Positions 44,280 through 56,179 of a stretch of DNA of 64,000 nt are shown piece by piece. Source of the DNA: Metridium senile (Eukaryota > Cnidaria > Anthozoa > Actiniaria > Metridiidae); assembly GCA_949775045.1 (NCBI GenBank), contig OX459110.1, positions 1,974,001 to 2,038,000 on the forward strand, read 5' to 3'. Below the pieces are notes generated by a model. The model was not told the DNA's origin. It worked only from the letters and a program-made list of their open reading frames with translations, and did no database searches. The translations under genes were made by a program, and so were the position numbers. Within the stretch, counting starts at the first letter, position 1. Each line of letters opens with the position of its first letter.

Positions 44280-46465
44280 TTTACGTCGGAAGTCTCTTTA
44301 GCCGAAGCTGATCTTCCAAAGAGCCGACGGTGCGCTCAGTTTACTTCCCTCCCTCCATCAGTGCTCCGTTTTACGGTTATTATTTAAAGCTACTTAAAGC
44401 TACACGGAAAGAAAAGAAGTTCATAGTTCATGTCCCTATAATTCAACAGCAGATCGCGTGAGTTTTGGTGCGGTATTATGAATAGAAACAAAGCAGAAAA
44501 AGAGAAAGTTAATTCAACCCCCTGGGCTTCAGCCTCAATTTATAAGGTGCGATAGAGTTACACTTTGCTTTTGCCTCAATCATATTTTCGCTACTTGTCG
44601 AGTGGTTGAAAGGATAATTCCGAGGTCTTCTTGGTTTTACGATGAAAAGATCAAATAACAATAGGCTGCCATTTTGTTTCAATTTGTTCACAGTGTGACT
44701 ACTAATACCAGGATCACGCAAGCAAATATCGAAATACGTATTTTTTGAGATCAAACAAACAAACTTATAGAAGGTTCTCACATGTAAATTATGACATTTT
44801 TTAATCTCGTTTAAAAACATATTATTTTCAATTAGCTTATCAATGGCCCATTTTATATATTATATATTTCTACTCTATTCATTATTGGTGCGTTAATTCC
44901 ATAGATGAAATTATTATAAACAAATGTTATGTTAATACAAAAGCGTATTCGCCTCAGGGGAATATATATATATATATATATATGAACAATTTTATTAGCA
45001 TAACAATAAAAACATCGCTGAATAGACTACCCCAATTAGATATTAGATATACATGACTTCATTGTCTAAAGGTCGTAACTTAAGGTGACTGGCTACTTTT
45101 GGAAATAATGTTAAACTTTTCTTTAAACTACGATTTATTAATGTGAAATTTAATGCTGATTACAAATATGAAAAGAAAAATGGGGTGTCCCGAGCTTGTT
45201 TTCGAGATAATCAGCATTTCATGGATGCCTACGCGCGAGATTTTGGGAACGTCTGGGTAGTTTTGTTTCTATAAGAAAAACGAGCAGGCGAGCAAATTTT
45301 CGATGTTTGAAGCACAATAACTCAGAAAAACGAACGGTGACCCCCATTTTAAATCTTATAAATCGAAATAACTACTTAAGATAAGTCTTCAATTAGTTTT
45401 GAAAAAAAAATGAATTTTTTTTATCACACAGAAAATCGGCTTTTTCTACTTTTTTTAGACCCTCGAAAACGACAAAAAGATTTGAGACGTACGGCCGGTC
45501 TTAAGCTTTTTCTCCAAAAAAGGTAATTATTTCCCCTTTTTGTGTCAAGAAAACGCTTTATTTCCAAATCTTATTAGTTTCAAAAACATTTTAGGGCCTT
45601 CTTTTATTATGACTGCACATTTTGTACGAATTTTCTTTCTTGATTTTGCCACCAAGACATTCCGTCACGCTGTTTGCGAAAAATGCCGAAATTGCCGACT
45701 TTGAGGCCATTTTGCTCGAAAACAACGACGGTACGTGACCACAAATTTTTTTTAGCTTATTTGATGTGTCTTATTTAGTTTTAGAAACTGGCAAAGTCCC
45801 ATGAAATTGACATTTACTTTGCATTTTTCCGCCAACGTCCTTAAGCAGTAAGACAAAGTTTTATGTTTCATGCATGACTGGGATAGCGTGGATATGGGGC
45901 CGAAATTTTTATCCTACACATCAAATGAATTCCATACTTCAGCTTCATAGAATGTCTCGAAGGAATCCTCCCACCTTTGTTTACTCTATTTACTCGTATG
46001 GTTTGTTTTTATGGCTTTTGAAGCTGAGAGTTCGACCCTCACATACTATTATTTTTTTCTTCTCCTTTTCTTTCCGGTTTTTATTGATGTTTTTTCACTA
46101 TTTAGTTTCTCTGTTCTTCTATTTTTTATGCTATAACGTATTTTAATGCATTAAAAAAAAACTATTTGAAGCTTTGAAACTAGTTAAGTGAGATTTTATT
46201 TGTCATAGGCAGAAATTATATGATTGTAGACGGAAATTAAAATACCCAAACCTCTTCCAATTCGATTCTCAACCGAATTCCACCAAGTTTTTATTTAGTG
46301 ACTATATTTAGACACAATCACTCAACCAGAAACATAAAATGCAAAAGGAAACAATACCTTATTATAACTTTATACTTGACATTGATAGTAACTAATGGTC
46401 ACTAAATAGAATAGCGACTATTTTCCTTAATCAATTTTAATCATGAATTCAACAAAAATTTAAGT
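44280..46465. other. Gene-free stretch with MITE remnant
   Basis: No gene recognised. The minus-strand frame 44509-44820 (103 codons) has no motif I know. 45060-45850 starts CTTAAGGTGACTGGCTAC and ends near GTCCTTAAG, so it may be one old inverted-end element. 46285-46400 is the inverted interior of the MITE at 59240-59488 (CACTCAACCAGAA, TAGTAACTAATGGTCACT). Confidence 0.4.
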
Positions 46466-46467
46466 GT

Positions 46468-46545
46468 CTCTATCATTGCAAGCAGCTCAACGTTCGTCTC
46501 GCTACGATGCAAAGGCCCGGCTATTTCTCAAGATGGCGCAGGGAA
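46468..46545. mobile_element. Half MITE upstream of synthetase C
   Basis: TCTCTATCATTGCAAGC, AACGTTCGTCTCGCTACGAT, GCAAAGGCCCGGCTA and CAAGATGGCGCAGG match the right half of 51155-51320. Confidence 0.65.
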
Positions 46546-46615
46546 CTGTGAAGGGGATATTTGTTCTTAATCACATCGTTTTTTTAATCATGAATTCAAA
46601 ATATTGCAGATAAAG

Positions 46616-49600
46616 ATGATGTCCAAAATGAGCTATCAGCACACCCCTCTGAAGTGTCCACTAGATGGACGAGTGATTCATCAATTGCTCGACTCCAAAG
46701 CAGAAGAGGAGCCTGATACAGAAGCAATGGTTGTTTATGATATGAACATGCGACGATCGTCCCTGACATACGCTGAATATAGAGACAGGTAAAACACCTA
46801 TTTTAAAAAGGTTGTCCAAGAACATAGGTCATTCCAAGAAGAAAAGGAATTATAGCTATACCGAAACAGTTGTCTAAGTTAAGGCAATAGGTCATTCCAA
46901 GACAGTAATTAAGGAATTATAGGCATACACCTATTTCAAAAAGGTTGTCCAAGGCGATAGGTCATTCCAAAACGGAAATGAAATATAGGCATGCCAAGGC
47001 GATAGGCCATTCCAAAACGAAAAGGAAATATAGGCATGCACCTATTTCAAAAGGGTTGTCCAAGGCGATAGTTTATTCCAAGATGGAATGGAAATATAGG
47101 CATACACCTATTTCAAAAGGGTTGTCCAAGGCGATAGATCATTCCAAAACGGAAAGGAAATATAGGCATGCACCTATTTCAAAAGGGTTGTCTAAGGTGA
47201 TAGGCCATTCCAAAACGGAAAGGAATTATAGGCATACACCTATCTCAAAAAGGTTGTCCGAGGTGCTAAATCATTCCAAGACAAAAACAGACTATTTTCA
47301 TACACCTACTTTGAAAGGGTGTCCAAGAACAAAGGCCGGGCATTAATTCCAAGGCGAAAAGGATATAATGACGTACATGCATACACGTATTTCGAAAAAG
47401 TTTTCCAAGATGATAGATTATGTTTTAAAGGCCTACTCCGGGTCGATCCTCAGATCACCGTTATCGCCGCGATCTTAGAAGATTTTTTTAACTTATATAT
47501 TTGGGATGCCGATTTCAGGAGATTTTAGGAAACTTACCCATATTTGAGTTGCCGATTTTAATTTGACCGATCTTGGGATATTTTAGGGTTCGGAGTAATA
47601 CGCTTATAAAAGGAAATATCATACAACTATTTCAAGAAAGGTGTCCAAATATATATAATTTGCGGCTTTCTCAATTCTACCATTTCTCTCTCACAATCAT
47701 TGAACATACAAAAAAATAATTTCAATACACCCTTTCCTATGCATCTACCTTTCCCCAATTCCTATGAACTTCTTTTTTTATCACAAATTTTTTTTTTTTT
47801 TTCTACTTCGACTTTGTACTTTCCGGATACAAACCTCTCTTCGCACTACAATTTCTTCTTCCACCTTCCTTTTCCCTTTTATTTCCTACATTCATATTTC
47901 TTTCTCCTCTCCTCCACTAGCTCACTTCTCTTGATACTATTCTCTATAGTTCTATCACTATATTCTGCGCATGAGATCATATCTACATGTGTTTTGCGCA
48001 TTTTTAAATATAAGTATTGGAATCAAAATTATTATTATTACTCGACAGGTCGATGTATTTGGCAGCGTCTCTAATCGAGCTAGGTGTGTCCCATGGTCAA
48101 CATGTGCTATTAATCGGCTCTACAAGTCTTCAATATGTTATCTTCATTATGGCTTTTCACCGTATTGGGGTCAAGGCCATTATGTTGGGTCCTGGGGGCC
48201 TTGCACCCGACAAAGTCAAGCTACTCAAAAAGCTGGACGTTCGCATGATTACTTATGACCCGGAAATGAAAGAGTCACAAACAAAACAGCTGATGACAGG
48301 AATCCAAGCACTCATCCAGCACAATGTGGATACCAAGAAAGAACCGCAGATCATCGTAACATTAAGAGATCGAGTCAACCAGGTCTTGGACAACATTGAA
48401 TGCCAAGAAAATGATAGTCTTCCAAGGTGTAGCCAGACCACTGGGCTGCATAAGGCACAAGTAGGTCAGAGTGCTCAGGAATTAAACAACGTTTCCTCTT
48501 ATAGGTACGAGGACCTTCTCAAACGTGGTCAGTCACAAGAGCTGGATGAACTACAAGAAGCTCAAGCTAAGGTTCAGTTCGATGACCCTACGTTAGCCAT
48601 TTTCACTGCAGGGAGCACCGGAGAGCCCAAAGTTGTCCAACTCACCATGCATGCTTGCATGAACTTTTTCAATGGCACATCAATAACTTCTAAAGGCACC
48701 CCTAGGATTATTCTGTTCTTGGACCGGCCTTTTTGCTGGGTTGGAGGCTACATGTATGCGCATGCATCTCTTTTCGGGAATGTCACTGTGGTAGCCGTTC
48801 CAACTGAAATGACTCTGTCTGAATCTACGAACGAGATGGCCTTCAAGATCTGGGAAAAAGAGAAGTGTTCTTTTTGTCCACTAAGCTCAATTATGATGCA
48901 CAAGCTACTGAAAGATTCAATGAGTCTAAAATACGACCTCAGTCAGATCAAAGTCTTTATTCTTGGTGGCCAGCACTTTAGTTTACTATCAGTAAAAGCC
49001 ACCTTTGCCCTGTTGCCTGCGGTTAGGATCCTACTAATCTATGCTGCGACTGAATCAATGAGACTTGCATCAGAAACGATGGATAAAGACAGCGTTGTCG
49101 AAGGAATCTATGGCAAGATGGCCGTTTCTCCAGGAGTTGAAGTCAAGATAGTTGATGACGAAAACAAGATAGTGCCAAGAGGAGTGCAAGGCGAAATCTG
49201 TACCCGTAATAGCATGGTGTTTCTGGAGTACGTAAATAATCCAGAAGCGACCAGGAAGACCAAGTCACCAACAGGATGGGTGTATACAGGAGATATAGGA
49301 CTAATGACTGATCAAGGCAAGATCGAGGTGCTAGGACGCAAGTCACGGATCATTAAACGGTTGTCCGTCAAGATTTTTCCCGCCGAAATCGAGAAGATCA
49401 TACAGCAACACCCATACGTAGCAGAGGCTGTGGTAGTCGGCACTCCGGACCAACAGTTGAACGAGGAGATATGCGCATGCGTCATTCTTCGTCAAGACTC
49501 GTTAGATGGATCACGTGATGAAAAGGCAAACCTTCAAGAGCTGGAGGACTGGTGCCTAGAGCAATGGCCTCCAGGGCCTGATGGTTTGAGTCTAAAGCCG

Positions 49601-49711
49601 AAGTATTTTCTATCCATGAAAAAGTTCCCCGTCTTGGCGTCTGGAAAAACCTTTGTTCGAGGAGTGAAAGCTGAAGCTATGAAGATTCTAGGAGTGCTTG
49701 AGCAAGATTGA
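46616..49711 (+). CDS. Acyl-CoA synthetase family member, copy C
   Basis: Exons 46616-46788 and 48049-49711 have exactly the lengths and phase of copies A and B, and give 611 residues. Motifs: TAGSTGEPK (244-252), YTGD (470-473), GRKSRIIKR and SGKTF with K591. The usual Y-G-x-T-E motif reads YAATES (389-394): the glycine is replaced by alanine, which may lower activity. The pocket region is CWVGGYMYAHASLFGNV, different again from A and B. Some stretches match A (GTSITSKGTPRIIL) and others match B (GEPKVVQLTMHACMNFF), a mosaic consistent with gene conversion. The intron's 3' half differs from that of A and B. Confidence 0.92.
46795..47400. repeat. S1 minisatellite in intron of synthetase C
   Basis: Eight or so units; the first begins about 8 bases after the donor, as in copies A and B. 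Unit variants (AAAACGGAAAGGAAATATAG) differ from those in B. Confidence 0.95.
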
Positions 49712-49756
49712 CAGCTTAAATAATGATCATGATGATAATAATAATAATAATAATAA

Positions 49757-50180
49757 TCCGGACGGTGCAAATAAACCGGATATCTCTATCTGTAACAGGA
49801 AGGAACGCCAATGGCTTATATTTGAAGGAACAGTGTGTAACATCGGAAAGATTCAAGAAAGAGATAAAATGAAAACAGAGAAATATGCTGATTTAAGAGC
49901 TAGCTTAAAGAGACTGTACCCTGATTACCATGTTACTCAAGTCAACTTAGTCTTTCATTTCCTATCAGGGTATCATAAAGATCTAGTAAATAAGCTTAAT
50001 AATGTAGGAATACCGGACAGCATGAATGTTATTAGGAAATGTCAGAAATGGATAATAGGACAGAACTGTGAAATTGTTAAAGCACTTTACAAGCATAAAT
50101 GATCAGATGTCAGTCTATTTAAAATTACTAGGGAATTGCTTAGAATTCCTTCCGCTTCACTAAGAGATGCACTTGTAAAC
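49757..50180 (+). pseudogene. Restriction-like endonuclease retrotransposon tail, copy 2
   Basis: The frame to 50102 reads GANKPDISICNRKERQW..., then LIFEGTVCN, KYADLRASLKRLYPDYHVTQ, FLSGYHKDLVNKLNN and WIIGQNCEIVKALYKHK. It keeps the KPD nuclease signature and matches the end of the fragment at 22996-24085. It is 5'-truncated inside an (AAT)n block directly after synthetase C. The 3' untranslated part ends in (AAT)n. Confidence 0.8.
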
Positions 50181-50790
<610 letters not shown>

Positions 50791-50794
50791 ACGA

Positions 50795-50865
<71 letters not shown>
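50791..50865. repeat. (AAT)n microsatellite
   Basis: Triplet repeat at the 3' end of tail copy 3. 50866-51150 beyond it has no gene; a direct repeat of AATCCTGATCTATGC / AATCTTGATCTATGC is present. Confidence 0.95.
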
Positions 50866-51154
50866 AATCCTGATCTATGCGCTTAAATAAATAAACGAAG
50901 AAAATTACAAATTAAATGCTTGCTTAAAAAGAAGTGCTTTTAGAGATGATTTAAAGGAGGCCAGATCTTTAACATTTCTTAGTGAAGAGGGAAGAGAGTT
51001 TTCGTAGGCTAAGTTTTTTTTATTCAATCTTGATCTATGCCATTAAAATATATAATGAAAATTATTAGCATTTTATGCAACAAAAATCAAGCATTTGTAG
51101 TTCATATTCTTGATCGTTAAGTAAGAAATATGATACCGAGAATGAGGGCAATAA

Positions 51155-51320
51155 GCCATCTTGAAAGGTAGCCGGGCCTTTGCATTGAAGCGAAACAAAC
51201 GATCGGAACTTGCAAAAGGCCTTACGGGACAATTATTCACGTCTCTCTATCATTGCAATTAAGTTGAACGTTCGTCTCGCTTCAATTCAAAGGCCTGGCT
51301 ACCTTTCAAGATGGCGTAGG
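51155..51320. mobile_element. MITE, complete copy (CATCTTGAAAGGTAGCC family)
   Basis: The left GCCATCTTGAAAGGTAGCCG, GGCCTTTGCATTGAAGCG and the right CGCTTCAATTCAAAGGCCTG, GCTACCTTTCAAGATGGCG are inverted. About 80 bases lie between, including CTCTATCATTGCAA. Confidence 0.85.
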
Positions 51321-51912
51321 AAACCATGAAGTAGAGTATTATTATTAATTAGTTGCCCTGGTTTCAGTAGTTGCACTGTAACTTTATCCATGTGTCTGTT
51401 GAAGTTTTTTGTTCCGATTGGGCCCACCAGTGCAAATATTATTGTTTGTTTTAAAAACATTACCAATTATCCAGGATGTATCCTGTATTGACAACAAAAA
51501 AGGTTTCTAGACTTTTCTACGGTTGTAGGCTCATACTGCGACAACCCGTCAGATTGTTGACGCTTGCCTCAGATGTTATGTAATATTCTTGTCAAACTTT
51601 TGAATATTTTGATTTCCAATCAAAAAGCAATGTAAACAATCACTATCGTAGCTGTTTTTGATATTTTGTGACAAAATATATGTAGATATCCATTTCCATT
51701 TTCAAGTTGTTCGGCTCCTTTTCCATGCATGAACCGGACACAATCTACGTAATTTAATATACAGAAAGAACAAAGAACTACAAAGAACAAAGCTAACAAA
51801 GAATACAATAGGTTTCCAGTACACACGGGAAAGAATTTTGGGTTTGAATCTTTTATTGAATAATCGAGGGAATTGAAATCATAAATTTGATTGCGTTAAA
51901 ACAATAAGGCTA
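51321..51912. other. Stretch without recognised gene
   Basis: AT-rich. A 68-codon minus-strand frame at 51620-51826 starts with a hydrophobic stretch but has no supporting paralogue or splice context. Confidence 0.4.
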
Positions 51913-52036
51913 AAATGAACATGCGAGCAGAGTTGTGTGCTAAAAAAATATTTAACGTAGAGGTATAGTGAGTCTGAGTCTGAGTCTCCCCAATTAGTCT
52001 CTGGCTAAATACATTGAGACGTTAAAAAAGTTATCA
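51913..52036 (+). mobile_element. SINE copy, 3' part only
   Basis: AAAATGAACATGCGAGCAGA, GTTGTGTGCTA and TATTTAACGTAGAGG match the 3' third of the SINE at 16595-16910. Confidence 0.8.
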
Positions 52037-52799
52037 AATGGGGCGTTAAGATATTGGTGTTGTTGATAAAACAACAAAAGGAAAATATATATGTCGATTT
52101 TCGTGTCTAGATTTAAGACCATAATCTCTCAGCTTCTTCTTGGGATTACCTATCGCTTTAGACTAATTTAGACCAACTAACTACCTATCGCTTTAATGTA
52201 TATATATATATCTCTCAAGAGGATTGTATTGGGAGACCATTGATCCAAGCAAATATTGATTATTTACCGTTTCTAAATGATTTAATGATTTTGTAATTGG
52301 TTCGTAATTTGTTCGTTCTAGTTGTTTGAAAATTGGGCACAGAGAAGACAGCATGACCTGCTTGTTGTGACAAAACAAAAGCCAACTCAAACACGCAAAT
52401 ATATTAAAAAGGAGATGCTACTTATCAAAACAATACACCGACGTCAAAACTTTTAGACATATCAATTTTTTGTTTGATGTTTGTTGCGATGGAGTCAACT
52501 GAAAACTACATCGCGAAAGGACTGTCAACTGCACATGATGTTGAATTGGCAGGGCCGGATTCGTCGTTGGATTTGATGTCTTTATAACAATCTTAAGGTA
52601 GGTAAAGCTTACTGAATACTAACAAAAACGTATTTTATAAATGCGCGCAATCCGTTTCTATAACAGAGAGTTTTTCATAAAACTGTAAACTACAATTTAT
52701 ATTTCATTTAATTTCGATATAAATAAATCGGGTGATTTTTGGTGAACAACTTATAGAAAATAAAACCATGTGCAACAGTTTGAGCTCGTTTTGATCGCT
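52037..52799. other. Stretch without recognised gene
   Basis: No motif-bearing frame and no repeat beyond a short TATATATA tract at 52200. Confidence 0.4.
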
Positions 52800-53735
52800 A
52801 ACACTACAACAATGAAACAAAATCAAATTGCTACTGTGGAATAGAGCGCAAACACTTTATCCATGAAATATAATCACATTGCTACTGCGGAAAAGAGCGC
52901 AAACACTATATACATGCAATAAAATAAAATCGCTACTATGGACTAGAGCACATGCACAAAAACTATGTTCCTGAAATAGAATCAAATTGCTATTGTGGAA
53001 TAGAGCGCAAACACTATATCCATGAAATAGAATCAAATTGCCATTGTGGAATAGAGCGCAAACACTATATCCATGAAAGAAAATCAAATTGCTACTGTGG
53101 AATAGAATGCAAATACTATATCCATGAAATATAATCACATTGCCACTGTGGAATAGAGCGCAAACACGTACTATATCCATGAAATATAATCAAATTGCTA
53201 CTGTGGAATAGAGCGCAAACACTTTATCCATGAAATATAATCAAATTGCAACTGTGGAATAGAGCGCAAACACTATATCCATGAAAGAAAATAAAATTGC
53301 TACTGTGGAATAGAATGCAAACACTATATCCATGAAATATAATCACATTGCCACTGTGGAATAGAGTGCAAACACTATATCCATGAAATAGAATCAAATT
53401 GCTACTGTGGAATAGAGCGCAAACACTTTATCCATGAAATATAATCACATTCCTACTGCGGAATAGAGCGCAAACACTATATACATGAAATAAAATAAAA
53501 TCGCTACTGTGGGCTAGAGCACATGCACAGACACTATGTTCCTGAAATAGAATCAAATTGCTATTGTGGAATAGAGCGCAAACACTATATCCATGCTTGA
53601 AAGAAAATCAAACTGCTACTGTGGAATCGAGCGCAAACACTATATCCATGAAATAGAATCAAATTACTACTGTGGAATAGAATGCAAACACTATATCCAT
53701 GAAATATAGTCACATTGCCACTGTGGAATAGTTCT
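52800..53735. repeat. S3 minisatellite, largest array
   Basis: About 18 units of roughly 50 bases (GAGCGCAAACACTATATCCA, TGAAATATAATCACATTGCC). A larger block repeats: the variant with CACATGCACA and CTATGTTCCTGAAATAG appears at 52945 and 53517. The array passes directly into MITE interior sequence at 53736. Confidence 0.95.
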
Positions 53736-53895
53736 TATATTTAGTGACCATTAGTTACTATCAAAGACAAGTAAAGTTGTAATGAGGTATCGTTTCTTTT
53801 TGTATTTGATGTTTCGATTCTGGTTGAGTGATGCATTAAATAGAAACTATCAGTTAGTAACTTTTTTGTTTGTATTTCGTGGTTTTATACAGTTC
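53736..53895. mobile_element. MITE interior joined to the S3 array
   Basis: TTCTTATATTTAGTGACCAT, GACAAGTAAAGTTGTAATGA, TCTGGTTGAGTGATG and CAGTTAGTAAC match the interior of the MITE at 59240-59488 in order. The S3 array stands where the left terminal repeat should be. Confidence 0.75.
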
Positions 53896-54589
53896 CATCC
53901 CTGCGCCATCTTGAACGGTAAGCGCCGGGCCTTGGCATAGAAGCGAGACGACAGTAGCCTGCGTGGCGGCTCTAGGGTTTGGGAAGAGAAGGGGAGGGAA
54001 GAGGGAAGAGGGAAGAGGGAAGAGGGAAGAGGGAAGATGTATTCAAGATACTACTTTCATCGATTTTTTGTCGTGCGTGCGATTCCGCACGATTGCTTGC
54101 AAAAAGCCACAGACAGCTAGAATCCCATCCGCGCGCATTCAAACAAACACACCACAGGAATCCCACCCGCGCGCTCAATGATTAACAAAATATCGCTCGG
54201 CGCGCGGTAAAAAATAACTTTATTGTCATGAAAAAATTCTTCAGATAGAATAGTTGGGCTGCCTGTGATTGGTGTATACACGCATCATTTCAAAGAAGCC
54301 GTTCTATTTCATTCACTAATCAATTGAAAACTCTATCTCACCAAGGTTGATTGAAATAATAATTTGTGGTTTTCTTCAAACGGTTTTTTTAATGCTTCAA
54401 CAATATAAAGTCATGTTCGCTTAGCATCCAAGAAAGATATACCAAGAGATAACATTCAAAAATAGACAATCTTAGCCTTCTATGCATTCATTAGTATCAG
54501 CTGAGGAACACACATAGACTCTGCTTATAATTCTCTTGCTCATAACTCTGTGGCTTTTACAAAACCGAAAGGAGTAAAGTCCAAACCAT
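53896..54589. repeat. Gene-free stretch: half MITE and GGGAAGA repeat
   Basis: 53905-53960 is half of the CATCTTGAA MITE family. 53980-54040 is a short GGGAAGA repeat. 54060-54200 is locally GC-rich with CCCACCCGCGCGC-type segments. No gene recognised. Confidence 0.6.
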
Positions 54590-55790
54590 CGGTAAGTACC
54601 ATTCTCTTTTATACGGTGTATAAATTAACATTTTTACTCCGAAGAACTCGAAGGATCGTCAGTAATGTCCTAAACGTCAGTAAGTAACACTCTCTTTCAT
54701 ACGGTGTACTTGTATAAGTCACCATTTTTACTCCGACGATAAACTTCCTAAACGTCAGTAAGTAACAATTTCTTTTATACGGTTTATTTTAGTTACCATT
54801 TTTTACTCCGACAAACAATTAACGTCCTAAACGTCAGTAAGTAACACTCTCTTTGATACGATGCATAAACTACAATTTTTACTCCAACGAAGGATTAACG
54901 TCCTCAACATCAGTAAGTAACACTCTTTTATACGGTGTATAAACTACCATTTTTACTCCAACGAAGGATTAACGTCCTTAACGTCAGTAAGTAACACTCT
55001 CTTTTATACGATGTAAATTCTACCATTTTAACTCCAACGAAGAATTAACGTCCTTAACGTCAGTAAGTAACACTCTCTTTTATAAGATGTATACGTTAAA
55101 ATGTTTTACTCCGACGAAGGATTAACGTCCTAAACGTCAATAAGTAACACTCTCTTTTATACCGGGTGTATATTAAAGTTACCATTTTTACTCCGACAAA
55201 AGATTAACGTCCTAAACGTCAGTAAGTAACACTCTCTTTTATACGGTGTATAATTAAGTTACCATTTTTACTCTGAGGAAAGATCAACGTCCTTAACATC
55301 AGTAAGTAACACTCTCTTTTATACGGTGTATAAGTTACCAATTTAACTCCAACGAAGGATTAACGTCCTCAACGTCAGTAAGTAACACTCTCTTTTATAC
55401 GGTGTATAAGTTACCAATTTAACTCCAACGAAGGATTAACGTCCTTAACGTCAGTAAGTAACACTCTCTTTTATACGGTGTATAAGTTACCAATTTAACT
55501 CCAACGAAGGATTAACGTCCTAAACGTCAATAAGTAACACTCTCTTTTATACCGGGTGTATATTAAAGTTACCATTTTTACCCCGACAAAAGATTAACGT
55601 CCTAAACGTCAGTAAGTAACACTCTCTTTTATACGGTGTATAATTAAGTTACCATTTTTACTCTGAGGAAAGATCAACGTCCTTAACATCAGTAAGTAAC
55701 ACTCTCTTTTATACGGTTTATAAGTTACCAATTTAACTCCAACGAAGGATTAACGTCCTCAACGTCAATAACTAACTCTTTTATTTTGAC
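54590..55790. repeat. S2 minisatellite, large array
   Basis: About 16 units of roughly 72 bases: CGTCAGTAAGTAACACTCTC, TTTTATACGGTGTATAAGTT, ACCATTTTTACTCCGACGAA, GGATTAACGTCC. Part of the array is itself duplicated: 55130-55340 reappears at 55520-55735. Confidence 0.95.
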
Positions 55791-56140
55791 GACAAAGTGG
55801 ATAACCGTCCCATTTGAAAATTTTTAAAGAAAAAAATAATAATAAACCGACTCTTTTTTAATAAACAAAATTGTAGCTTCTTGTTATTTCATGCCTCTAG
55901 AATTACCGCACAATTTCTTCATAGCAGTAACAGTTCTACCAGACCGCTAGTTGTGATAGCAGTAACGATGTGGTTAAAAAAAAGAAATTATTTTTTTAAA
56001 TAATTGATTAAATTAATCACCAAAACCACAATGCGCCCGCGGTCATATATGAACAGCGTGATAGTAAACAAAAAGGGAGGCTACTCCAAAATGGCCGAAA
56101 CTTTTTTAATGTGGCGTTAGCTTTAATTTGTTTTTTCTAC
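55791..56140. other. Region upstream of TMTC2
   Basis: AT-rich. A splice acceptor-like TTTTTTCTACAG ends at 56141, so the next exon may carry 5' untranslated sequence joined to an unseen upstream exon. CCAAAATGGCCGAAAC lies at 56087. No promoter motif can be claimed. Confidence 0.35.
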
Positions 56141-56179
56141 AGCTGAACGTGGATTAATATGTGAATTCCTGGCTGTTAA

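Noticed and set aside
44509..44820. 103-codon minus-strand frame
   Set aside because: No motif, no splice context; cannot be supported as a gene, although an unrecognised fragment is possible.
52857..53180. 107-codon minus-strand repeat protein
   Set aside because: Translation of S3 minisatellite units.
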